A stretch of DNA of 64,000 bases from Limisphaera sp049537155 (lineage in GTDB: Bacteria > Verrucomicrobiota > Verrucomicrobiia > Limisphaerales > Limisphaeraceae), in NCBI RefSeq assembly GCF_049537155.1, contig NZ_JBMVQZ010000005.1, positions 124,001 to 188,000 on the forward strand, in the 5' to 3' direction. The first letter of the stretch is position 1. Each line of letters opens with the position of its first letter. Shown one piece after another: positions 1 to 8,213 of this stretch. The position numbers and the translations under genes are program-made. The notes below the pieces were generated by a model. It did no database searches and was not told the origin of the DNA. It was given only the letters and a program-made list of their open reading frames with translations.

Positions 1-691
1 TAAGGAGCCAGTCCCAGCGAAACGACGGGGAGGCCCAAACCAAGCCCGCAAACCCCGCACCGAAACCCGTCATCCATGCCGGCAACAACCTCAGAGCCCC
101 CCGCCACCCGTACCGTCGAAGCACCAGAAACACCATGCCCGGCACCGTGATCGCAGCGGTAAACTTGATATGCAACGCGGCGGCCATCACCAGTCCGCTC
201 AGCGCGGCTCGGAGAGGTCCCGGCCCCGCCACGCCACCGCACAGGAGGGCGGCCGCCACCACCGCCCAGGCCATGCTCGCCGGCTCCAGCATCGTGCTCA
301 GCATCAGCCGCAGGCCCGTGTCGGTGCCGGCCACCAGCAAAAACCCCGTCGTGAGCCCCAACGCACCCGGAACGCCGCGTCCCATCCAGCCCACCGCCGC
401 CCACATCGCCGCCACGGACGCAATGGTAAACAGCCGCGGCATCCAGGCTCCCGGGGCAACGGAGCGGCACAACCAGGCATTGAGCAGCGTGTGCAACCAG
501 GGCTGATCGTTCCAGACACGCGCCCCCAGCTCCGGATGACGAACGAAAAAGCCGATCTTCAGCAGTTCCCACGGATCATCGTACCCGACGTAAATCGCCT
601 TCCCCAGGTCGCGCCACCAGAAGCAGGCCAACAACACCGTCAGGACCAGCGCACCCGCCGCCAAGGCCCTTGAGTCACGGCTCGGATTCAT
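1..691 (-). CDS. Membrane glycosyltransferase, GT39/ArnT-like, partial (3' end outside window)
   Basis: The reverse strand reads open from an ATG at 691 to the left edge, giving about 230 residues with no stop. After a short basic N-terminus comes a membrane helix (about residues 10-25). Next is a luminal segment with YDDPWELLKIG and then WNDQPWLHTLLN, followed by four or more hydrophobic helices. An acidic D/E-rich first loop after helix 1 is typical of GT-C enzymes such as PMT, ArnT and related family 39 enzymes, which use polyprenyl-phosphate sugars. The ATG lies inside the end of the upstream MauE-like gene (17 bp overlap), suggesting translational coupling. Substrate cannot be told, and the C-terminal half is missing because the window ends. 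The family is inferred from topology and the acidic loop. Confidence 0.6.
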   Translation of the reverse strand, partial: MNPSRDSRALAAGALVLTVLLACFWWRDLGKAIYVGYDDPWELLKIGFFVRHPELGARVWNDQPWLHTLLNAWLCRSVAPGAWMPRLFTIASVAAMWAAVGWMGRGVPGALGLTTGFLLVAGTDTGLRLMLSTMLEPASMAWAVVAAALLCGGVAGPGPLRAALSGLVMAAALHIKFTAAITVPGMVFLVLRRYGWRGALRLLPAWMTGFGAGFAGLVWASPSFRWDWLL

Positions 692-1163
692 GCAGTCGGT
701 TCAAGGCCAGATGACTCAGGAAACCGATCAGAAAAAGCCAGCTCCCCAGGACAAGTCGCCACTCCCACGAATGCTCCCGGACATGACCGCTCCCATGCAT
801 CAGACCGGCCAGGCAGGGGCACGGGAGCCCGGTCGGTGGATCCCAGACCGTCCAGAGGACGAACGCCCCACCCAGCGCAACGAGCGCGGCACTCCCGATG
901 CGAGGGGACAGAAACCACACCGCCGCGCCTGCGGCCAGTTCCACCGCGCCCTGCAGGGCCGCCCAGATCCGCCACACCACCAGAGGTGCTCCCGACCCCG
1001 GCCCGAACCCATCTGAAAGCCCTGCAGCCACGCTCCACTTCGCCAGACCCAGCACCACCAGCACCAGACCACCCAGGCGCACAACGGCGCGCACCGTCCT
1101 GCATGAGAGATGCCCGCTGCCCACCGCGTTACCGCTCACGGGTCGCTCCTCTCGCATCGCCAT
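675..1163 (-). CDS. MauE/DoxX-like four-helix membrane protein
   Basis: 162 residues with four predicted membrane helices (roughly 27-47, 63-83, 90-107 and 135-155). The segment ending in GLPCPCLAGLMHG carries a CPC pair facing one membrane side. This resembles the MauE/DoxX redox-associated membrane family, whose members help make or keep disulfide-containing periplasmic proteins. The gene lies between an unrecognised exported protein and a GT39-like enzyme and overlaps the latter by 17 bp. An ATG at residue 3 is an alternative start. The role is inferred from family resemblance; no partner thioredoxin is visible nearby. Confidence 0.55.
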   Translation of the reverse strand: MAMREERPVSGNAVGSGHLSCRTVRAVVRLGGLVLVVLGLAKWSVAAGLSDGFGPGSGAPLVVWRIWAALQGAVELAAGAAVWFLSPRIGSAALVALGGAFVLWTVWDPPTGLPCPCLAGLMHGSGHVREHSWEWRLVLGSWLFLIGFLSHLALNRLHESEP

Positions 1164-1311
1164 TCCTCACACCAGACCGGCCGGCACCTTCAGTTTCCCA
1201 TCCCGATCCCTCTACGCGCCTCCTCCTCCTACCCTGTGTGTGGGAGACACCGGACTTTGGTCGTGCCTCGCCAGAGACGTTGGGACCTTGCCCATCGCCG
1301 GCCCCTTGCGC

Positions 1312-2505
1312 TCAACTTGCCCCACGCCGTCGCCGCAGCCCCAACCACAGTGCCGCTCCCCCTGCAAGCACCACGCCCGACATGAACAGCTTGAACCAAA
1401 CGTTCGTCTGCGGCTGCCGCAACGGTTCGTAGGGCACGACGGGCAGCCGATGAAGCCGCCCCTGCCGGCTGACCATGTAACGAACGTCATTTGAATAAAG
1501 GGTCACCATCTCGTAGGGCGTGTTCGCGCGGCGGAACATCTCAGGGTAGTAACCCCGCGGGGCTGCCGGATCCAGGCCCGTCTCGAATTCATCCACACAG
1601 TTCGTATGCCACAACCGACCCCGGCCCTCGCTGTTTTCCTCCACCACATAGAGCCACGGCGGAAACGGGCGATCGTCCCTGTACGTGTAACGCACCTTCC
1701 AAGTCTCGTATCTGCCCTTCGCGTTCCGGGCCGCATAAACGAGCTCCGTGGGGCGTTGCCGCGAGTCCCAAGCCACGATTCGCCCGTGACCTCCCCCGAA
1801 CAACAGGTAATCCACCTCCTCCACCAGAAACTCCTCCGGACTGATCCATTGCAGCCGACCGGGGCCGAGGGCGTCCAAACCGAACCGCAGATCGTAAATC
1901 GCTTGCGTGTCCTGAACCCTGGCCATATGCCAGTCGTTCGGTGCCTCCTCCCGCGACAGCCGAGCCACGATGGACAGGCGCGTGTGTCCATTGTTCAACG
2001 ACCACGAATATTCCGGATTTGTCCCTACCACCGGCTCAGCCCCGGGCACCGGCCGCTCAAATTCTACGTGTTTCCATCCCTTGGTTCGGTACAGCGCGTG
2101 CGACCCCTCTCCAAAGCGGCGGTACCACCCCATCGGTTGCCATGCCAATTCGAGATGTTCCAGAACCGGCCTCGGCTCCACCGCACGCTCCCGGCCCTGA
2201 TCGTCCACAACGAGAATCCGATGCCGGCTGAACGACCGGCGATAAACCATCCGTCGTACCGGCTCGGGATTCTCCAGGAACCGCCGAAAGATCTCGGCCG
2301 GGTCGTCCCCGATCCGCGCCTCGGAGCCCCCGGCGGCCGGAACGAGCGCCGCGGACCCCCAACCCGCCACTCCCAACCCCGCCAGCAGCAACACCGCGCA
2401 AGCGACGCCGGCTCTTTCGACAACGACTCCCTTCCCACCGCGGCCCCGCCCTCTCGAACGCCGGCGCTCATGGATGGCAACAGCTTTCGCCGGCACCCGG
2501 TGCAT
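1312..2505 (-). CDS. Unrecognised exported protein with N- and C-terminal membrane segments
   Basis: About 397 residues starting at the ATG at 2505; a GTG one codon upstream is possible. An arginine-rich N-terminus precedes a hydrophobic stretch (about residues 30-50) that looks like a signal anchor. A large, tryptophan- and tyrosine-rich soluble region follows. The C-terminus has a second membrane helix (about 370-390) and a tail of arginines, so the bulk of the protein should be periplasmic and anchored at both ends. I do not recognise a domain. It begins 15 bp after the stop of the 121-residue protein upstream, so the two are probably co-transcribed. Confidence 0.65.
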   Translation of the reverse strand: MHRVPAKAVAIHERRRSRGRGRGGKGVVVERAGVACAVLLLAGLGVAGWGSAALVPAAGGSEARIGDDPAEIFRRFLENPEPVRRMVYRRSFSRHRILVVDDQGRERAVEPRPVLEHLELAWQPMGWYRRFGEGSHALYRTKGWKHVEFERPVPGAEPVVGTNPEYSWSLNNGHTRLSIVARLSREEAPNDWHMARVQDTQAIYDLRFGLDALGPGRLQWISPEEFLVEEVDYLLFGGGHGRIVAWDSRQRPTELVYAARNAKGRYETWKVRYTYRDDRPFPPWLYVVEENSEGRGRLWHTNCVDEFETGLDPAAPRGYYPEMFRRANTPYEMVTLYSNDVRYMVSRQGRLHRLPVVPYEPLRQPQTNVWFKLFMSGVVLAGGAALWLGLRRRRGAS

Positions 2506-2520
2506 CACGCCTTCGATCCC

Positions 2521-2886
2521 TCAGGGGTAGTGAGCCGATCCCCGGCACAGCGGGCTCTCCAGGATGACCCCTGTGAACGCACTACGTTCTTGCCCGTCAT
2601 CACACTCATAGCGGCACCACTGATAGTTGTCATTGATGAGACGCGTAAATCCCCAACTGCCGGCCGGAGCCGCGATGTACCACATGTAATAGTCACTGCC
2701 GTACAAGAGATACACACATCGCACACCGTTGATCCACACAGGTGCCGGACATGGCCTGGGGGCCGACAGATAACACGCAATCGCCAGGTTGAGACCCAGC
2801 GCCCAGCACAGCAGGGTAAACCACCCTCGCTTCGCAAAACCGCGGAGCACTCCGCGTGAATTCACAGGCATACTCAGGGTCTTCAT
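2521..2886 (-). CDS. Small exported Cys-rich protein, unknown function
   Basis: 121 residues starting at the ATG at 2886. The frame stays open upstream to 3453, but that part is low-quality sequence beyond a poly-T run. A membrane segment (about residues 22-42) is followed by an aromatic- and Cys-rich domain with motifs NGVRCVYLLYG and QWCRYECDDG. Five or more cysteines in an exported protein suggest disulfides, which would fit the MauE-like protein encoded two genes downstream. That link is inference. No family recognised. Confidence 0.5.
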   Translation of the reverse strand: MKTLSMPVNSRGVLRGFAKRGWFTLLCWALGLNLAIACYLSAPRPCPAPVWINGVRCVYLLYGSDYYMWYIAAPAGSWGFTRLINDNYQWCRYECDDGQERSAFTGVILESPLCRGSAHYP

Positions 2887-2918
2887 GGCGCCAATAAAAC
2901 AGAAAAAAAAAAAGTCAA
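2887..2918 (-). promoter_or_regulatory. Possible promoter with an 11-T run
   Basis: On the minus strand, TTGACT is followed directly by a homopolymer T tract, then CTGTTTTATTGG and the ATG at 2886. TTGACT is a good -35 match, but no clear -10 is seen at the usual spacing. The A/T-rich patch is striking in this G+C-rich background. Confidence 0.3.
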
Positions 2919-3380
2919 GTGTTGGATCGGCGCCGGCAAAACTGGCTGAGAGTTGCTGCCTCCGGGGAAAACGCGACCTGTGCCCGTGATCCGCGCCCCG
3001 GACTCGCTCCAGCAGCGCGGTTTCAGCCCCATCCATGGATTGCCCGTCCACCCTGCACCACCCGGGCCTGTTCCGCGCCCCGCCCTCCGGGGCCGCAACT
3101 CCCTGCGCCACCCACAGGCCACGGCCCATTGCTGCGACCGCCGTCCCGACCCAGCTGCCCGTGGGTCGATAGCCGCTGCAGTACTCCCACTCGGCCCCGA
3201 CATTGCGCTCACGGGCTCTTCGATGGAGCCAGCCGACCGACGGGCCCCGATTGTGCCCGGGTCGGTCGTGGCGACCCGCAATCTGCGCCGCGGCCGGGCA
3301 GGATCCCCGGACAGGCCGCGCCCGGGGCACCGGGCCCTTGGCCGGAATGCAGACCGGGCGTATGGTTGCGGTGGGAAGCC
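2919..3380. other. Intergenic, no gene recognised
   Basis: Spacer between the divergent 121-residue gene and eboE. Open frames exist on both strands, but their translations are Arg/Pro/Gly-rich and unlike any family I know. No RNA gene, repeat or clear promoter was seen. Confidence 0.4.
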
Positions 3381-4553
3381 ATGAAACTGATGCACGGCCT
3401 GCACCTGGCCCACTGCAGCAACCTCTACCGCGGGGATACGTGGGCCGAAACACTGGGCCGGCTGGAACAGTACTGGCTGCCCGTCCGGGCCCGGCTCTGT
3501 CCCGACCGCCCCATGGGAATCAGCCTCCGCCTCAGCGGACGCGCCGCGCGTGAACTGAGCGACCCGGCCGAGGTCCGCGCCTTCCGCCGTTGGCTGGATC
3601 AGCACGGCGCCTACGTCTTCAGTATCCACAGTTTCCCCTGCGGACATTTCCGTGACCGACTGGCCCCGCCCCGGGTCTTCCTGCCCGACTGGACCTCCCC
3701 GGAAAGGACCGCCTACACAAACCTGCTCTGTGATCTGCTGGTCCAATTGCTGCCCCCGGGCGTGGAGGGAACCATCAGCACCCTGCCCGGCGGCGTCAAA
3801 GGCACGTTCTATTCCCCCGAGGAGCTCGCCCTCATCCGGGCCCACCTCTGGCAGTGCATCGAACATCTGGATCGCACCCTGGAACGCACCGGCCGTTTGA
3901 TCCGGCTCTGCCTCGAGCCCACTCCCTACTGCCTGCTCGAAACCAGTGGCGAGGTTTTGGAGTTCTTTTCCCGGTTCCGGCGTGAACACATGAACGATTC
4001 CCGGATCATCGAATTCCTCACCGTCGCCTACGACGCCGCTCATTTCGCCGTCGAATTCGAAGACCCGGCCGTCGCCCTGGCCTGCTTCAAGGAAGCCCAC
4101 ATCAAGATCGGCAAGGTTCAGTTTGGCGTGGTCCCCCGCATCTGCCCCTGCCCGGAAATCTGCGAGTTCCTCGACCCGATCCGGGAAACCGACTATCAAC
4201 ATCACGTCGTGGCCTTCCTGTCGGACGGTCAACGGGTGATCTTTCGCACCCTGGCCGAGGCCAGACAGGCGGTTCACGCTGGTCTGCCCGCGGTGGAATG
4301 CCGCATCCACTTGCACGCCCCGCTGCACGGCCGCGACGGGGAATGGTTCCTTCTCACCCACGACCACGTGGAGACACTCCTGGACGAGCTGGCGGGAGAC
4401 CCTGACCTTTGCCACCACCTGGAAATCGAGGTCCAGACCTGGGACATCCTTCCGTTGGACCAGCGCATGGTCTCTCTGGCCGACCAGATGGCCGCCGATT
4501 ACGCATGGCTCCTGACCCGCATGAATCAGCGCGGGATCCGCGTGGCGGCGTAG
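3381..4553 (+). CDS. eboE: EboE-like TIM-barrel protein (metabolite traffic)
   Basis: 390 residues from the ATG at 3381. The frame is open further upstream, but homology-like sequence starts here with MKLMHGLHLAHCSNLYRGD. The pattern HCSN-x-YRG-x-W, then LCLEPTPYCLLETS, then YDAAHFAVEFEDP and IKIGKVQ matches EboE, a xylose-isomerase-like TIM barrel. EboE belongs to the ebo cluster, which in cyanobacteria and other bacteria helps move secondary-metabolite precursors to the periplasm. The acidic and His residues in these motifs are candidate metal ligands. No eboA, B, C, D or F is next to it: upstream is a non-coding gap and downstream a convergent lipoprotein. It is therefore an orphan copy, or the cluster is split. 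Confidence 0.7.
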   Translation: MKLMHGLHLAHCSNLYRGDTWAETLGRLEQYWLPVRARLCPDRPMGISLRLSGRAARELSDPAEVRAFRRWLDQHGAYVFSIHSFPCGHFRDRLAPPRVFLPDWTSPERTAYTNLLCDLLVQLLPPGVEGTISTLPGGVKGTFYSPEELALIRAHLWQCIEHLDRTLERTGRLIRLCLEPTPYCLLETSGEVLEFFSRFRREHMNDSRIIEFLTVAYDAAHFAVEFEDPAVALACFKEAHIKIGKVQFGVVPRICPCPEICEFLDPIRETDYQHHVVAFLSDGQRVIFRTLAEARQAVHAGLPAVECRIHLHAPLHGRDGEWFLLTHDHVETLLDELAGDPDLCHHLEIEVQTWDILPLDQRMVSLADQMAADYAWLLTRMNQRGIRVAA

Positions 4554-4615
4554 CGGGGCACGCGTTTCCTCCGACCACCGGGCGGGATCGCCTCGGTCCG
4601 CCACCTGCATCCGCC

Positions 4616-4635
4616 CACGGGCGGGGCCGCCCGTG
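4616..4635. terminator. Palindromic hairpin between convergent genes
   Basis: CACGGGCGG at 4616 pairs with CCGCCCGTG ending at 4635. It sits between the ends of eboE (+) and the lipoprotein gene (-). No T tract follows on either side, so it would be a tail-less terminator at best. Confidence 0.4.
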
Positions 4636-4672
4636 ATCGTCTCGGGCCCGGTGGTTCGTGGAAACGCCCCGG

Positions 4673-5014
4673 TCAGTTGGAGCGGACCTCGTCTCCCGTG
4701 CGGACCTCCCCGGCGGTCACGTCCGCCACAATGTGATCTTCACGTTGCGGGCCGCTCACCTTCAGCTCGCCCACCTTCAACCCCTCCCTGTAAACCGCCA
4801 GTGACTGGCCCGGCACCGGCAGGCGACCACCCGGAAACTGCAACACCACAAAGTTGCCGACCTCGTTGACGGAGACGATCCGCCCCGTCAACCGCGTGTC
4901 CGGCGTCAGCACCGGCCGGGCGGTTGCCGCGGAGCGGGGCCCGTCCCGATGGGCACACGAGACCGTTACCCCGATCAACAGGGCCCATAACCCGGCGCTC
5001 CACAAGCGTCGCAT
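4673..5014 (-). CDS. Small putative lipoprotein, unknown function
   Basis: 113 residues from the ATG at 5014. The start was chosen because a signal peptide begins there and ends in a possible lipobox, VTVSC. The mature part is about 85 residues, beta-rich, with repeated Val/Gly patterns such as GRIVSVNEVGNFVVLQFPGG, which resembles a small SH3-like or OB-like barrel. It lies about 100 bp downstream of the DAACS transporter gene on the same strand. No named family is recognised. Confidence 0.55.
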   Translation of the reverse strand: MRRLWSAGLWALLIGVTVSCAHRDGPRSAATARPVLTPDTRLTGRIVSVNEVGNFVVLQFPGGRLPVPGQSLAVYREGLKVGELKVSGPQREDHIVADVTAGEVRTGDEVRSN

Positions 5015-5113
5015 GAGGCCAGTCAACGCCGGTCCCCGCCGGCTCGTCAATCCTGTTGCAACCGGGAGCCGCGACCGGCGTCGGGCAAAATGGTCCCCAA
5101 AAGCGGGCACCCC

Positions 5114-6460
5114 TCACCCCGAGGAAAGCGCCTGCTGCTCGGGATCGCGACCGACCTTGACGACCCGGTCGGCCACGCAGGTCGTGACCAGATCAGCCGC
5201 GACGTTGAGCGTTGTCCGCGCCATGTCGAGCAGCCGGTCCACACCCAGAACCAGCATCACCCCCTCGGGCGGGAGGCGGAACTGCGCCAGCAATCCCATG
5301 ATCACCGGCAGCGAGGCCCCGGGCACGCTCGCCACCGCCACCGCACCCAGCACCGCCAGCACCAACAGCGTGAGTTGGTCCGCCCAGGTCAACGAAACGC
5401 CGTGCACCTGCGCCACCAGCAGAACCACGCAGCCCTCGTAGAGCGCCGTCCCGCTCATGTTCATCGTCGCCCCCAGCGGCAGGACGAAACCCGCCGTGCC
5501 CGGGTGCACGCCCAGCCTGTCACGCGCCACCGCCAGACTCGTGGGCAGCGTGGCGGCACTCGAACTGGTGCAAAACGCCGTGACCAGCGCCAGCCGCACG
5601 GCACGGAAAAAAGCCAGCGGACTCCGCCCGCCGGCCAACCGCACCAGCAGGCCCAGGACCCCCACCAGATGCACCGTCATCGCGCCCAACACCGCAATCA
5701 CAAACCCCGCCAGCATCTTCAGCAGTTCGGGACCCACGCGAAGCACCGCCGCCCCGATCAACGCCGCCACCGCCACCGGCGCCAGCCGCATCGCCATCTC
5801 CACCATCCGGAACAACACCTGGCCGGTCACCGCCATCCAGGAGCGCACCCGCTCCGCCGCCCGGTCGGGCAGGGAACGTGCGGCAAAGCCGAACAACACG
5901 CCAAAGGTGATCAACGGCAGAATCTGAAAGTCCACCACCGCACCCACCCAGTTCCGCGGCATCAGCAGATCCACCAGCATGCCCGGGGTCAGCTCCGGCC
6001 GGCGCGGCGCGGCGCTCCATGCCGCCGTTCCGGTCTGACCCGCATACAGCCGCTCCACCGCATCCGCCGGCAGGCCGCGACCCGGTGCCCACAGGTTCAT
6101 GATCAACAGCCCCAGCGCCACCGCCATCGCCATGTTCAACAAGAACAGTCCAAACGTCGTGGCGGTGAGCCGTCCCCAGCTCCGACCCCGCCCCAACTCC
6201 AACACGCCGCTCACCACCGACACCCCCACCAGCGGAACCACCACCAGCAACAACAACCGCAAAAATACCTGCCCGACCGGTTCCAGCACATGCCGGCTGA
6301 TACCTTCCAACCAGGGCCACCACCCGGGTTGCCAGCCGCCCAGCCCCCGCATCGCCAGCCCCATGACCACGCCAGTGGCCAGGCCCCACATAATCTGCCG
6401 GGCCCGATCCCCCCGGAGATCGGCCGTCCTCTGCTCGCCGGACGCATGCGCCAGGCTCAT
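5114..6460 (-). CDS. Dicarboxylate/amino acid:cation symporter (DAACS family)
   Basis: 448 residues, about the normal length for this family. It contains the re-entrant loop HP1 signature SSSAATLPTSL (near residue 299), the TM7 segment LPLGATMNMSGTALYEG (near 330) and the TM8 motif LDMARTTLNV (near 412). The TM8 Asp and Arg, which bind the amine and side-chain carboxylate of acidic amino acids in GltPh/EAATs, are both present, so glutamate, aspartate or a C4-dicarboxylate is the likely substrate. The TM7 sodium-site motif NMDGT reads NMSGT: the Asp that coordinates a sodium ion is Ser here. This could mean altered ion coupling. It stands alone as an inner-membrane carrier. Confidence 0.9.
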   Translation of the reverse strand: MSLAHASGEQRTADLRGDRARQIMWGLATGVVMGLAMRGLGGWQPGWWPWLEGISRHVLEPVGQVFLRLLLLVVVPLVGVSVVSGVLELGRGRSWGRLTATTFGLFLLNMAMAVALGLLIMNLWAPGRGLPADAVERLYAGQTGTAAWSAAPRRPELTPGMLVDLLMPRNWVGAVVDFQILPLITFGVLFGFAARSLPDRAAERVRSWMAVTGQVLFRMVEMAMRLAPVAVAALIGAAVLRVGPELLKMLAGFVIAVLGAMTVHLVGVLGLLVRLAGGRSPLAFFRAVRLALVTAFCTSSSAATLPTSLAVARDRLGVHPGTAGFVLPLGATMNMSGTALYEGCVVLLVAQVHGVSLTWADQLTLLVLAVLGAVAVASVPGASLPVIMGLLAQFRLPPEGVMLVLGVDRLLDMARTTLNVAADLVTTCVADRVVKVGRDPEQQALSSG

Positions 6461-6490
6461 CGCTGCCCCGCTCCTTTGCCTCAGGCCGGC

Positions 6491-7162
6491 TCAGCCGCCG
6501 GGACGGTCCCCCGTGCGGGTCTCCTGCTCCGGGCGGGCGCCGCGCCACAGCACCCGCCGGCCCTGCAACACCAGCTCCCCCCGCACCAGCGCCGCCAGAC
6601 AACGCGGATACAACTCGTGCTCCGCCTGGTGAATCCGCTCCAGCAACGTCTCAGGCGTGTCGTCGTCCAAGACCGGCACCACCTGCTGGCCGATGATCGG
6701 GCCCGAGTCCACCCCCGCGTCCACGAAATGCACGGTGCACCCGGTCACCTTCACGCCGTATTCCCAGGCCTGACGCCACGCCGCCAGCCCGGGAAACGAC
6801 GGCAGCAGCGACGGATGAATGTTCACAATGCGCCCCTCAAACGCCCGGAGAAAAACCGACTTCAGCACGCGCATGAACCCGGCCAGCACCACATACTCCA
6901 CGCCCGCCTCCTGAAGCGCCCGCACATAGGCTCGCTCGGCTTCTTCGTCCAGTTTGGTTCGAAACGGCCCCGGAGGGATGTACCGCGCGGGGATGCCTCG
7001 TTCCCGGGCCCGCACGAGAATCCCCGCATGCTCCACGTCGCTCAGGACCAGCACCACCCGGGCCGGTATCCGCCCGGCGGCACACGCCTCCGCAATCGCC
7101 ACGAAATTGCTTCCGGCCCCGGACCCCAGGACACCCAGCCGCGCTACAGACGTCGGTTGCAC
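6491..7162 (-). CDS. purN: Phosphoribosylglycinamide formyltransferase
   Basis: Transfers the formyl group of 10-formyl-THF to GAR, step 3 of purine synthesis, in the cytoplasm. Visible motifs: VLGSGAGSNF at the N-terminus (phosphate-binding loop), VLAGFMRVL, NIHPSLLPSFPG (catalytic Asn/His) and HFVDAGVDSGPI (catalytic Asp), all in the right order. I place the start at a GTG at 7162, which puts the core two to ten residues from the N-terminus as in the family; a GTG at 7213 adds 17 residues. Divergent from purU, which shares the same formyltransferase fold. Downstream lies the DAACS gene after about 30 bp. Confidence 0.92.
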   Translation of the reverse strand: MQPTSVARLGVLGSGAGSNFVAIAEACAAGRIPARVVLVLSDVEHAGILVRARERGIPARYIPPGPFRTKLDEEAERAYVRALQEAGVEYVVLAGFMRVLKSVFLRAFEGRIVNIHPSLLPSFPGLAAWRQAWEYGVKVTGCTVHFVDAGVDSGPIIGQQVVPVLDDDTPETLLERIHQAEHELYPRCLAALVRGELVLQGRRVLWRGARPEQETRTGDRPGG

Positions 7163-7302
7163 GGACCGGTTGTAACCACGGGCCGCATCCGGAGCAAGAG
7201 CCGGCCCGGACACCGGCCGCGCGCGACCCCGCGGAGTGCACGCCGCCGGCCCCTTCGATTCTCGTTGCCTTGCCGGCTCGACCTCGTGTGAAGTGTGGAG
7301 CC

Positions 7303-8151
7303 ATGAAGCGGTTCGCCACGATCACGGTCATCGGTCGCGACAAAACCGGGGTCATCGCGCGCATCACCAACTTTCTCTTCCACCAGGGCGCCAACATCGA
7401 AGCCCTGGAGGAACAGGTCACACGCGGTCAGTTCAGCATGACGCTGCAGGCCTCCTGGCACGCGCGGAAGCTGGACGAGCAGGCCGTGCGCACCGGCCTG
7501 GACCAACTCGCGCGCGAACTGGAGATGGAGATCACCCTCCGGTTCACCGAGCCCCACCGCACCCAGCGCATGGCCGTCATGGTCACACGAGAACCCCACT
7601 GCCTGGAAGCCGTTCTCCGCGCCTGGAAAAGCGGCAAACTGCGGCGGGCCGACCCCGTGGTCGTCGTGGGAAACCGGCCCGATCTCCAACCTCTCGTCCG
7701 CCCCTACGGCCTGCCCTTCGTCCACGTCCCCTGGGACGACCGCAACCGCGCCGAAGAGGAGACGCTCCGGATCCTGGACGAGCACCAGACCGATTTCGTC
7801 GTCCTGGCCCGCTTCATGAAGATCCTCTCCCCGAACTTCGTCTGGCGTTACAAGAACAAGATCATCAACATCCATCCCTCCCTGTTGCCCAGTTTCCCCG
7901 GTCCCCAGGCGTACCGGCAGGCCTACGAGCGCGGCGTGAAAATCGTGGGGGTCTCGGCCCACTTCGTCACCATGCACCTCGACGAAGGTCCCATCATCGC
8001 CCAGAGCGCATTCCCCGTGAAACCCGGGATGACCCTCGCACAAATCATCGAACAGGGCCGCAAACACGAGGCGCGCACCCTGCTGCGCGCCATCCAACTC
8101 TTCCTCTCCAAGCGACTGGACGTTTACTGGGGCATCGTGAAGGAGGTGTGA
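7303..8151 (+). CDS. purU: Formyltetrahydrofolate deformylase
   Basis: Hydrolyses 10-formyl-THF to THF and formate, balancing one-carbon pools and feeding formate to purine synthesis. 282 residues from the ATG at 7303; the frame extends 11 codons further up without family resemblance. An N-terminal ACT domain (about 1-85, starting ITVIGRDKTGVIARIT) is followed by a formyltransferase domain with NIHPSLLPSFPG and HFVTMHLDEGPII. The ACT domain and LDEGPII distinguish it from PurN. The neighbouring divergent purN makes a compact one-carbon locus. Confidence 0.92.
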   Translation: MKRFATITVIGRDKTGVIARITNFLFHQGANIEALEEQVTRGQFSMTLQASWHARKLDEQAVRTGLDQLARELEMEITLRFTEPHRTQRMAVMVTREPHCLEAVLRAWKSGKLRRADPVVVVGNRPDLQPLVRPYGLPFVHVPWDDRNRAEEETLRILDEHQTDFVVLARFMKILSPNFVWRYKNKIINIHPSLLPSFPGPQAYRQAYERGVKIVGVSAHFVTMHLDEGPIIAQSAFPVKPGMTLAQIIEQGRKHEARTLLRAIQLFLSKRLDVYWGIVKEV

Positions 8152-8154
8152 ACG

Positions 8155-8185
8155 CCGGACCGGTCCCCCTTCGGGCACCGGCCGG
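8155..8185. terminator. Hairpin between convergent genes
   Basis: CCGG-A-CCGGT pairs with ACCGG-CCGG across a 12-nt loop, giving nine base pairs with one bulge. It starts four bases after the purU stop and lies before the end of the convergent beta-helix gene. There is no T tract. Confidence 0.4.
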
Positions 8186-8213
8186 GAGAAACACCGCATG
8201 GCGCCGGGCCCGG

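Noticed and set aside
2887..3453. N-terminal extension of the 121-residue exported protein
   Set aside because: Passes through the poly-T run and has biased composition; the signal segment begins only after the ATG at 2886.
5090..7291. Plus-strand open frame of over 700 codons
   Set aside because: It lies antisense to the transporter and purN; extremely His/Arg/Gln-rich, typical of a bias artefact.
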